DNA from: Alphaproteobacteria bacterium
GTDB lineage: Bacteria > Pseudomonadota > Alphaproteobacteria > Micavibrionales > UBA2020
Length of the DNA: 7,810 nt
Reading direction: 5' to 3'
NCBI GenBank assembly: GCA_020853455.1
Contig: JADYYV010000020.1
Location: 1-7,810 of the forward strand
Of the stretch, positions 1-5,443 are shown piece by piece. Position 1 is the first letter of the stretch; each line of letters opens with the position of its first letter. The notes under the pieces were generated by a model. The model ran no database searches and was not told the DNA's origin. It saw nothing but the letters and a program-made list of their open reading frames with translations. A program made the position numbers and the translations under genes.

Positions 1-78
1 ATCCACCGCGACATCCGCGGCTGGGAACAGCCGTCCGACCATGTGCCGGTGGTGATCGACCTGAAGGAACCCGCATGA
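1..78 (+). CDS. xth: Exodeoxyribonuclease III, C-terminal end (partial)
   Basis: Only the last 25 codons are present; the frame is open from the window edge to TGA at 76-78. The translation contains RGWEQPSDHVPVVIDL. This matches the C-terminal signature of the exonuclease III / AP endonuclease (EEP) family, in which the Ser-Asp-His triplet carries the active-site histidine and its neighbouring aspartate. The family cleaves DNA 5' of abasic sites and degrades duplex DNA 3' to 5' during base excision repair in the cytoplasm. The stop codon overlaps the start of the ankyrin gene by 4 bp (ATGA), so the two are probably co-transcribed. The identification rests on a short but diagnostic motif; another EEP-family enzyme is less likely. 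Confidence 0.8.
   Translation: MHRDIRGWEQPSDHVPVVIDLKEPA
64..68 (+). promoter_or_regulatory. Ribosome binding site of the ankyrin gene
   Basis: AAGGA lies inside the last codons of exonuclease III, 6 nt before the ATG at 75. It fixes that ATG as the start and, with the ATGA overlap, suggests translational coupling to the upstream gene. Confidence 0.7.
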
Positions 79-1064
79 TTTCCGACGAACAACGCATGAA
101 ACTGAACGTGGAAATGGCCGATTTCGCCAAGCGCGGCGATCTTGAAAACGTCATGGCAACGGTGATGCTGGGCGCGGAGCCCGATTTCGGCCACAGCCGC
201 GCGCTGCGCTGCGCCGCGCAGGAAGGCTTCGTGCCGGTCCTCGAATACCTGATCGACGCGGGCGCGCAGCTGCACGCGCTGAACGACGACGCGCTGCGGC
301 AGGCGGTCAACAACGGCCGTTACAAGGCGGTCGGCGCGCTGATAAAACTGGGCGCGGATGTGAACGCGCAGGACGGCGAATTCCTCATCAGGGCCGCCGA
401 TCGCGGCGATGCCGATATCGTGCGCGATTTGCTGATCGCGAAGGCCGACCCGCACCGGTCGGACGACCAGGCGCTGCGCAAGGCCGCGTTCAACGGCCAT
501 GCGCCCGTCGTGCGCCTGCTGCTGAAATTCGGCGCCGACCCGTTCGCCATGCACGGCAGCGCGATGGCGCTGGCCGATGCCGACAAGCACGGCGAAGTGG
601 TGCAGGCGCTGGCCGAAGTCATGAACGAACAGCGCGAGGAATTCCGCCTGACGCTTGCGCTGCAGGATAAAACGCAGTCATTCCTGCGCAAAAACTACGG
701 TAATTCCGGCGAAAGCGCGCTGGTGCGCGCGGTGAAAATGAACAGCCTCGACCGGGTGATCGAAAAAATGAAGGCGAGCGGCGATACGTTCAGCTTCGCC
801 GACATGCACGAACTGAAAGACCGCACGGGCAGATCCGTTGCGGTATTGGCCGCCGAAACGGGGCAGCTCGGCAAATTGTTCGATCCCGAATTCTGGAAGT
901 CGGATGTGGAGGGGCTGAAAGCCGCATGGAACAAAATCCCGGCGCCCACGCAGAAATCCAGCGGTATCACCAATGACAGCTTCGCCGCGCTGGTGGCATC
1001 GCATCACCAGAATATTTTGAAGGCCGGCGCAAACCGGTTCAAGCTGAAACCGCCCGGAATGTAA
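75..1064 (+). CDS. Ankyrin-repeat protein, 329 aa
   Basis: Ankyrin repeats fill about residues 13-160 and recur with a period near 30: GADVNAQDGEFLIRAADRGD, GADPFAMHG, and DAGAQLHALNDDALRQAVNNG show the usual loop-helix-helix consensus (A-A-x-x-G-x-x-x-x-V-x-x-L-L). Residues 161-182 look like a decayed repeat. A charged linker (about 183-210) leads to a second block (about 212-270) with two looser ankyrin-like units, ending in a Leu-Phe-Asp-Pro-x-x-Trp segment and a basic tail. There is no signal peptide or membrane helix, so it is probably cytoplasmic. Ankyrin repeats bind other proteins, but the partner cannot be read from the sequence. A strong AAGGA and a 4-bp overlap tie it to exonuclease III. 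That makes co-expression likely but does not show a repair role. The start at 75 is well supported. Confidence 0.85.
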   Translation: MISDEQRMKLNVEMADFAKRGDLENVMATVMLGAEPDFGHSRALRCAAQEGFVPVLEYLIDAGAQLHALNDDALRQAVNNGRYKAVGALIKLGADVNAQDGEFLIRAADRGDADIVRDLLIAKADPHRSDDQALRKAAFNGHAPVVRLLLKFGADPFAMHGSAMALADADKHGEVVQALAEVMNEQREEFRLTLALQDKTQSFLRKNYGNSGESALVRAVKMNSLDRVIEKMKASGDTFSFADMHELKDRTGRSVAVLAAETGQLGKLFDPEFWKSDVEGLKAAWNKIPAPTQKSSGITNDSFAALVASHHQNILKAGANRFKLKPPGM

Positions 1065-1084
1065 TCCGCCGCCTCCCCATCACG

Positions 1085-1185
1085 CCATGCCGGACTTGTT
1101 CCGGCATCCAAAAGCGCGTCCGCGCGTCATGTAAGTGATGTGACGGCAGGACTGCCTTTTGGACCCCGGCACAAGGCCGGGGTGG
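1085..1185. repeat. Palindromic intergenic element with two self-folding arms
   Basis: Left arm 1085-1114 and right arm 1156-1185 are 30-nt imperfect inverted repeats of each other. Each arm also folds alone: stem 1087-1094/1100-1107 with loop CTTGT, and stem 1163-1170/1176-1183 with loop ACAAG. It fills most of the 132 bp between the convergent ankyrin and nuclease genes, where its hairpins could also help stop transcription from both sides. No run of T follows, so it is not a classical intrinsic terminator. CCATGCCGG- and CCCCGG-type palindromes recur between genes in many Alphaproteobacteria (established knowledge of such repeats in general; membership in a named family was not tested). 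Confidence 0.75.
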
Positions 1186-1196
1186 AAGCGGTCGGC

Positions 1197-2060
1197 TTAG
1201 CCTTTCGGCGCGCGCGCGCGGGGTGCCGTTGCGGGCGCAACCCACGGCTCTTTCTTGCCGCCGTCATAGGGGCGGGCGAGGCCCTTGGAAATCAGGTTTT
1301 CGGCGACGCTGACGCCGTCCAGCGTCTTGATGTCGCCCAGCATACGGCCGCCGTATTTCTCGTATTCCACGTTATACAGCAGCACATCCTTGCCGTCGAT
1401 CAGCGCGCGCGTGGCGGCGCTTGCCTGTTCGGCCAGTTGCGCTTCGTATTCGTTTTTCGCGCGGCCTTTTTTCTCCGGCGTGTCGATGCCGCCGACGCGC
1501 ACGTTGATGACCACGAAATGACCCGGCCAGATTTCAGCCACCACGGCGGGCGTGTCGCCGTCGATCACGCGCAGCACGCGCGCCTGCACAGGGCCGTCGA
1601 TTTTATCGCTCACGGGTTTCACATTCGGCAGTTCGACCGCCATGCCGGTCGTCGCCTGCGACGACAATCCGCGCAGGTAAACGCGCGCGCCTTTTTTCGC
1701 ATCGGTCACGGTCTGGCCGTTCGCATCGGTAATATTTGCCGAATAGGGGGCGCCCGCCGTGCTGCCCGTCTGCTGCACGCGCGTGACCATGTATTGCCCG
1801 ACCCAGCTATGCGCGCGCACGACCAGCGTGCCGTCGGCGCTCGCCTGAATCACATCGGCCTCGACGACCGTGCGGTGATCGGCGGGCACGCGCAGGCGCG
1901 TCGTGTTGTCGTTCGATGTCGCAACAACGGCGGCGGGCGGGGCGGCGTTGTCGTTAAAATGCAGCGTCAGGCCGGTGCCGATCGCGCCGCCGGTGCCAAG
2001 ACCGACCGCGAAAATCAGCGCGGTTTTGCGGGCTTCTTTTTTGAATTCCTGAAAGTTCAT
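1197..2060 (-). CDS. Membrane-anchored staphylococcal-nuclease-like (thermonuclease family) protein, 287 aa
   Basis: A single hydrophobic segment at about residues 13-35, preceded by basic residues, should anchor the protein with its bulk outside the cytoplasm. An uncleaved anchor is more likely than a signal peptide because no clear Ala-x-Ala site follows. Residues 157-275 form an SNase domain (PF00565 type): VIDGDT (Asp169), Arg188 in NVRVGGIDTPE, Asp193, Thr194, Glu196, and Arg239 in KYGGR. These correspond to Asp21, Arg35, Asp40, Thr41, Glu43 and Arg87 of S. aureus nuclease, so calcium-dependent phosphodiester cleavage is plausible. Residues 67-130 resemble the same fold without the catalytic residues. 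The C-terminus is Pro/Ala/Arg-rich. The ATG at 2060 has AAAAGG about 10 nt upstream and a good promoter. The gene follows a paralogue by 93 bp. The substrate is unknown. Confidence 0.85.
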   Translation of the reverse strand: MNFQEFKKEARKTALIFAVGLGTGGAIGTGLTLHFNDNAAPPAAVVATSNDNTTRLRVPADHRTVVEADVIQASADGTLVVRAHSWVGQYMVTRVQQTGSTAGAPYSANITDANGQTVTDAKKGARVYLRGLSSQATTGMAVELPNVKPVSDKIDGPVQARVLRVIDGDTPAVVAEIWPGHFVVINVRVGGIDTPEKKGRAKNEYEAQLAEQASAATRALIDGKDVLLYNVEYEKYGGRMLGDIKTLDGVSVAENLISKGLARPYDGGKKEPWVAPATAPRARAPKG

Positions 2061-2090
2061 GATCGGTCACGCCTTTTAAAATGATGCGCG

Positions 2091-2120
2091 ACTATATACC
2101 GGCTGCGTAAATTATGTCAA
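2091..2120 (-). promoter_or_regulatory. Sigma70-type promoter of the membrane-anchored nuclease
   Basis: On the - strand, a perfect TTGACA (2115-2120) is followed after 16 bp by TATATA (2093-2098), or after 18 bp by TATAGT (2091-2096). Transcription would start near 2085, giving a leader of about 25 nt before the ATG at 2060. The site lies in the 93-bp gap after the small nuclease, so the second nuclease can be expressed on its own. Confidence 0.65.
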
Positions 2121-2153
2121 TGCAGGTCAGTAAAGGGGTGAATAATCAGGCGT

Positions 2154-2582
2154 TTAGGAACACCATCCGCCGCGCTTGCCGCCGCTATAGGGGCGGGCAA
2201 GGTTTTTGCCGATCAGGTATTCGGCAACCGGCGTGCCGTCGCTTGCCGCAGCGGTCGCCAGCACGCGGCCTGCATATTTTTCATGCCGGATATCGCGCAG
2301 CTGGATTTTGCCGTCCGCCAGCAGCGCCGCCAGCGCACGGCGCGACTGTTCCGCCCGCGCGCGTTCCGACAGGCATTTGCCGCGCTTTTCGGGGGTGTCG
2401 ATGCCGTTGATGCGCACATGCGTTTCAATGTCCTGCCCGATCCAGATATGCAGGCGAACGGTAACAGTATCGCCATCCAGCACCGCCAAAACCTGCCCCG
2501 TCAACGGCCCTGCCAATACATCCCGAGCATCCGCAGGCTGCGGCAGGAGGAGAATGATAAACATGAAAAGGGCGAGTCTCAT
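2154..2582 (-). CDS. Secreted staphylococcal-nuclease-like (thermonuclease family) protein, about 142 aa
   Basis: With the ATG at 2582 the protein opens with a signal peptide (Met-Arg, then hydrophobic residues 3-13, and Ala-Asp-Ala at 17-19 as a likely signal peptidase I site). This gives a mature periplasmic or exported enzyme of about 123 residues. The SNase fold is complete: VLDGDT (Asp38), Arg57 in HVRINGIDTPE, Asp62, Thr63, Glu65 and Arg106 in KYAGR match the S. aureus nuclease active site. Cys70 and Cys141 could form a disulfide in an oxidising compartment. It is about the size of the minimal family. In-frame alternatives are ATG 2588 and GTG 2603. None has a clear ribosome binding site, and 2582 is preferred for the signal peptide shape and promoter position. 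It is a paralogue of the downstream membrane-anchored nuclease. Likely roles are nucleic-acid scavenging or degradation of foreign DNA, but that is inference. Confidence 0.85.
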   Translation of the reverse strand: MRLALFMFIILLLPQPADARDVLAGPLTGQVLAVLDGDTVTVRLHIWIGQDIETHVRINGIDTPEKRGKCLSERARAEQSRRALAALLADGKIQLRDIRHEKYAGRVLATAAASDGTPVAEYLIGKNLARPYSGGKRGGWCS

Positions 2583-2588
2583 GCACAT

Positions 2589-2617
2589 ACTATCGCATGA
2601 CACGCATAGGTTGTAAA
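2589..2617 (-). promoter_or_regulatory. Promoter of the secreted nuclease, placed for a leaderless transcript
   Basis: On the - strand TTTACA (2612-2617, 5 of 6 matches to TTGACA) is followed after 17 bp by GATAGT (2589-2594, 4 of 6 to TATAAT), then 6 bp and the ATG at 2582. The expected start of transcription falls on or next to that ATG, which would explain the missing ribosome binding site. Confidence 0.4.
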
Positions 2618-2689
2618 TGGTTTAATGCAACCATTAGGTGTATAAACCGCAAACCGATTTTCTACGCAATGCCCTGTTGTATGAAATTC

Positions 2690-3553
2690 TCAGTCTTTGC
2701 TAGTTTTTGCCGTGTCGTTTGCAGTATGGCGCGCGCAAGAGATTTTTTTCCAGTTTTTATAGAACATGCAGATGCTGGTACTCAATAAGACAACGCTCAT
2801 TAATGATAGGCATAAAAATGCAATTTCCTGCATTCGTAATTGTGAAAAGCACAAAGATTGATATCCAAGCTTTGTTTCCATTAAACAGGACAAACTTTTT
2901 TTAATTATCGCGTTATCGACAGCTACGTAAGTTATCAACGCGGGTATAAGGCAAGCAGTAGCAGCGATAAATACATATATTCCATTTTGGATACGGTCTG
3001 GCTTAGCTGGAGCATAAGGAATACGCTCAACTCCTTTTGATTGCAAATTTTGCAAAAGTTCTTCCAAATTACCGCTTTCTATTTTTGCGCGGGGAATAAC
3101 GTATCGGGCAGCCAAGCCCATTTTTATAATTGCGTAATCAGGATGATCTATAATTTCAGTAATCCGAAACCGCTGATAAATTGAATCGCAGCCTTCGCTC
3201 GAAACACGCAGAGTGTCTTGAAGAAGCTCGATGCTAAATTTACCCCAAATGCCGACGGAGTTTTTTCCCTGATAGTAGTCACGATAAAATTTCTCTTTAC
3301 GCGCTACTTTAACTTTTTTACTCGGTAATCCCTGCCAGACAAAAAAGGAAATAGCGATTAATCGTATCGACCACTTGACGGGCTCGGATAATCCTTTGGT
3401 GACATCGAAGCTAAAAGCAATTAATGCCACAGCAATAGCTGACAGCATAAATGCGCCTAGGCGCTGATCATTTTTATCCTTCAAATCGGATTCTAAAAGT
3501 AATTCATGATATGCAATCAAGTCTTCCAAGGAGGATGAGTATTCAATCTTCAT
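2690..3553 (-). CDS. YcxB-like membrane protein, AT-rich, 287 aa
   Basis: Four hydrophobic segments are visible at about residues 31-49, 61-76, 191-211 and 242-264. Between the second and third lies a soluble domain (about 104-175) with FSIELLQDTLRV, a middle stretch of short strands, and RYVIPRAKIESGNLEELLQNL. This resembles the C-terminal domain of YcxB-like proteins, in which two membrane helices precede a domain ending in a (I)-P-x-x-x-(F/I) motif. The extra helix pair at the C-terminus is beyond the usual YcxB length. The family has no established function. The start is the ATG at 3553, because AAGGA ends 6 nt upstream; a TTG at 3559 is in frame but poorer. The start lies 2 nt after the xerC stop, so translation is probably coupled. 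GC content is near 35-45%, far below the neighbouring genes, which points to acquisition from elsewhere. Assignment to YcxB-like is by eye and moderate. Confidence 0.7.
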   Translation of the reverse strand: MKIEYSSSLEDLIAYHELLLESDLKDKNDQRLGAFMLSAIAVALIAFSFDVTKGLSEPVKWSIRLIAISFFVWQGLPSKKVKVARKEKFYRDYYQGKNSVGIWGKFSIELLQDTLRVSSEGCDSIYQRFRITEIIDHPDYAIIKMGLAARYVIPRAKIESGNLEELLQNLQSKGVERIPYAPAKPDRIQNGIYVFIAATACLIPALITYVAVDNAIIKKSLSCLMETKLGYQSLCFSQLRMQEIAFLCLSLMSVVLLSTSICMFYKNWKKISCARHTANDTAKTSKD

Positions 3554-3555
3554 TT

Positions 3556-4503
3556 TCAATCCTTCGCCCTTGGATGCGCTTTCATGTAGATGTCCATCAG
3601 TTGCGCGTTGTCGTAGTCGGTGTAGCGTTGGGTTGTCGATACCGAGGCGTGGCCGAGGAGTTCCTGGATGGTGCGCAGGTCCGCGCCGTTCACGAGGATA
3701 TGCGTGGCGAAGCTGTGGCGCAGGGCGTGGGGCGTGACGCTCTCGGGCAGGCCGATGGATTTGCGCAGGTTGCGCAGGTCGCGCTGGGCGACACCCTGCG
3801 CCAGCCGCCCGCCTTTCGCGCCGCGAAACAGCGGCGTATCCTTTTCCATCGCGAAGGGGACGACCGCAAGATATTCGTTCAGCATGCGTTCAACAACCGG
3901 AATAACCGGCACCATGCGTTCTTTCGATCCCTTGCCCATCACGCGCACTTCGGCGTTCATGGGCCGCGTGCCGTAATTCAGCTGCAGCGCCTCGTCGATG
4001 CGCAGCCCGCAGCCATAGAGCAGCATGAACAGCGCGCGGTCGCGCATGCCGATCCAGTTTTCCTTCGGGATGCTGTCGGCATTCTCCACCACCTCCCGCG
4101 CCTGTTTCGGCGGCAGGGCGCGCGGGATTTTCTTCGGCAGCTTCGGCGTGCGGATGGACGATATCGCGGGGTTATGCAGATGCCCGTTACGGTCGAGCCA
4201 GCGCAGGAAATTGCGCACGGATGCCAGCGACCGCGCGCGCGTGGCGGCACCTGCGCCCTCCATCGTTTTTTTCGACAGCCAGCTGCGGAAATCGCGGATG
4301 CTGGCATCGCCAAGATCGTTCATGGATGGCGGCTTGCCCAGATGCCGCGTCAGGAAGCCGAAGAAATATTCCATGTCGGCGGTATAGGCGCGCAGGGTGT
4401 GTTTGGAAAAATGCTTTTCCAGCGACAGATACGTCACCCATTCCGCATATTTCGCGGCAAGGTCGGGGGCGGTTGCGGGCGGGGTGAGGGTGTCGTCCGT
4501 CAT
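3556..4503 (-). CDS. xerC: Tyrosine recombinase XerC, 315 aa
   Basis: XerC and XerD act at the chromosomal dif site near the terminus to resolve chromosome dimers with FtsK. The N-terminal SAM-like DNA-binding domain spans about residues 13-110 (YLSLEKHFSKHTLRAYTAD is typical). The catalytic domain spans about 125-310 and has every active-site residue: Arg168 (GLRIDEAL), Lys191 (GKGSKER), His259 and Arg262 (HALRHSFATH), His285 (LLGHAS) and the nucleophile Tyr294 (TQRYTDY). Length is normal for XerC/D. Position next to a DUF484 gene, as with E. coli yigA-xerC, favours XerC over XerD or a phage integrase. The ATG at 4503 lacks a ribosome binding site but has TAGAAT 6 bp upstream. A 247-bp gap filled with inverted repeats separates it from DUF484, and the YcxB-like gene follows directly. 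Confidence 0.92.
   Translation of the reverse strand: MTDDTLTPPATAPDLAAKYAEWVTYLSLEKHFSKHTLRAYTADMEYFFGFLTRHLGKPPSMNDLGDASIRDFRSWLSKKTMEGAGAATRARSLASVRNFLRWLDRNGHLHNPAISSIRTPKLPKKIPRALPPKQAREVVENADSIPKENWIGMRDRALFMLLYGCGLRIDEALQLNYGTRPMNAEVRVMGKGSKERMVPVIPVVERMLNEYLAVVPFAMEKDTPLFRGAKGGRLAQGVAQRDLRNLRKSIGLPESVTPHALRHSFATHILVNGADLRTIQELLGHASVSTTQRYTDYDNAQLMDIYMKAHPRAKD
3560..3564 (-). promoter_or_regulatory. Ribosome binding site inside the xerC 3' end
   Basis: AAGGA on the - strand lies within the last codons of xerC, 6 nt before the ATG at 3553. It selects that start over the upstream TTG at 3559 and implies ribosomes finishing xerC can restart on the YcxB-like gene. Confidence 0.6.
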
Positions 4504-4509
4504 ATGGGG

Positions 4510-4537
4510 ATTCTAGCACGGCTTTGCGTCGCGTCCA
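4510..4537 (-). promoter_or_regulatory. xerC: Possible xerC promoter, leaderless geometry
   Basis: On the - strand TGGACG (4532-4537, 4 of 6 to TTGACA) lies 16 bp before TAGAAT (4510-4515, 5 of 6 to TATAAT). Six bases then lead directly to the ATG at 4503, where transcription would begin. There is no Shine-Dalgarno sequence. The match is moderate, and xerC may also be read from the upstream genes. Confidence 0.35.
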
Positions 4538-4542
4538 TTCCA

Positions 4543-4621
4543 TTGTCATCCTGAGCGCAGCGAAGGATCCCCCTTTCTCGCGGCGAATAAGGGAGATCCT
4601 TCGCTGCGCTCAGGATGACAA
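4543..4621. repeat. Long hairpin element (33-bp stem) between DUF484 and xerC
   Basis: A perfect 27-bp inverted repeat (4543-4569 with 4595-4621), one mismatch (4570/4594), and 5 further pairs (4571-4575 with 4589-4593) leave a 13-nt loop. The arm sequence GTCATCCTGAGCGCAGCGAA and its complement belong to a repeat type I know to be scattered between genes in many bacteria. Each arm can also fold alone, ATCCT…AGGAT, with two opposed GA steps and a GCA loop. In RNA crossing from DUF484 to xerC this would be a very stable hairpin able to affect transcription or mRNA decay. Confidence 0.85.
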
Positions 4622-4626
4622 AAAGA

Positions 4627-4743
4627 GTGTCATACCGGCGAAAGCCGGTATCCACGGACGCCACGGGCGGGCACAGCACAGTGGTTAACGGTTCGAGGGA
4701 TAAGGCAGAAGTCCGTGGACCCCGGCTTTCGCCGGGGTGACAC
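4627..4743. repeat. 117-bp palindromic element with 33-nt terminal inverted repeats
   Basis: Left arm 4627-4659 and right arm 4711-4743 are inverted repeats matching at 29 of 33 positions, running from GTGTCA to TGACAC. Each arm contains its own hairpin: TACCGGC-GAAA-GCCGGTA (left) and CCCCGGC-TTTC-GCCGGGG (right). The 51-bp centre has no obvious structure or coding frame. The element begins 5 bp after the neighbouring hairpin element and ends 7 bp short of the DUF484 stop codon. It resembles a non-coding MITE or REP-type repeat; no transposase or target duplication was found. Confidence 0.8.
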
Positions 4744-4750
4744 AGAGGGG

Positions 4751-5443
4751 CTATACGCTCACATCCAGCCAGATGCGGAAGCAGCGTTCCACCACCTGCG
4801 CGAGGAAGCCGACCTGGTCGATCGCCTGTTCGGGGCTGAAGGCTTCGGGGTTGCGTGATCCGAAGGCGATGATGCCGGCGGGGGTGTTGGTGCTGATTTC
4901 GATGCGGAGCAGGGCGTGGCTTTTGACCAATCCCGCGCCGGGGCCGAAGATTTCTTCGTGGCCGTTGATGTTCGGCTGCAAAAGCGCGTCGCCGTCGCCC
5001 AGCCAGCCGCGCACGAAGCCGGGCTTGGCAAATCGTATGCCCGCCTGATTGACGAAGGGGACTTCTTTCGATGTCGCCTCGATCACCAGATTGATGGTAT
5101 CCACATCCAGCAGCACGGGCAGGTCCTGCGTGATGGTTTCGATGAATTCCTCGAACGTCTCCGCCTCCAGTATCACCAGCACCGCGGTCTGGATGCGGCT
5201 CTGGGTGCTCATGTTCGCGCGGAAGGTTTCGATGAGTTCCTTCTGCACCTTGTGCGCGTTGGATTTATCGGATTTCAGGCGCTCCACCAGCACCTGCTGG
5301 AAATCGACCACGCCGCGCCCGCGGTCCTGACCGGGGGCGGAGAGTTCCTCCAGCAATTCCGGATTGTCGCGGAAGAAATCCTTCTTCTTGCGCAGGAACG
5401 CGATCACGTCTTCTTCGGAAATGTCCTTCGCGGCAGCGGGCAT
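4751..5443 (-). CDS. DUF484 family protein, 230 aa
   Basis: The N-terminal part (about residues 9-60) has the DUF484 (PF04340) signature: FLRKKKDFFRDNPELLEEL followed by VVDFQQVLVERLKSDK, which should form a helical or coiled-coil section to about residue 80. Residues about 85-228 look like a GAF-type sensory fold, with alternating strands such as INLVIEA and AGIIAFGS and a closing helix. The protein is soluble and its biochemical role is not established. Its gene is a conserved neighbour of xerC in Proteobacteria (yigA in E. coli). Here the start ATG shares one base with the transaldolase stop (TAATG), and there is no good ribosome binding site, so translation is likely coupled to the upstream gene. 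Length is usual for the family. Confidence 0.85.
   Translation of the reverse strand: MPAAAKDISEEDVIAFLRKKKDFFRDNPELLEELSAPGQDRGRGVVDFQQVLVERLKSDKSNAHKVQKELIETFRANMSTQSRIQTAVLVILEAETFEEFIETITQDLPVLLDVDTINLVIEATSKEVPFVNQAGIRFAKPGFVRGWLGDGDALLQPNINGHEEIFGPGAGLVKSHALLRIEISTNTPAGIIAFGSRNPEAFSPEQAIDQVGFLAQVVERCFRIWLDVSV

Noticed and set aside
1140..2084. 314-codon open frame on the + strand
   Set aside because: It lies opposite the membrane-anchored SNase gene, which has clear catalytic motifs. The translation is rich in Arg, His and Ala, typical of an antisense shadow in GC-rich DNA.
2616..2635. Inverted repeat AATGGTT/AACCATT, 7-bp stem with 6-nt loop
   Set aside because: Short and AT-rich, with no T-run, so not a terminator. 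It overlaps the -35 box of the secreted nuclease and could be an operator, but a match this short is expected by chance.
3556..4503. Tyrosine recombinase as integrase of a genomic island containing the AT-rich gene
   Set aside because: The protein is XerC-like, placed next to DUF484 in a conserved core block. No tRNA, attachment-site duplication or phage gene is visible.
3451..4554. 367-codon open frame on the + strand
   Set aside because: Antisense to xerC and the start of the YcxB-like gene; no recognisable motif, and XerC on the other strand has all its active-site residues.
4595..4626. Intrinsic terminator formed by the long hairpin
   Set aside because: The + strand is followed by ACAAAAAG and no T-run. 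In the direction of DUF484 to xerC transcription no U-tract follows the stem either, so it was kept as a repeat.
4543..4743. CRISPR array
   Set aside because: The repeats are inverted rather than direct, are not regularly spaced, and no cas gene is present.
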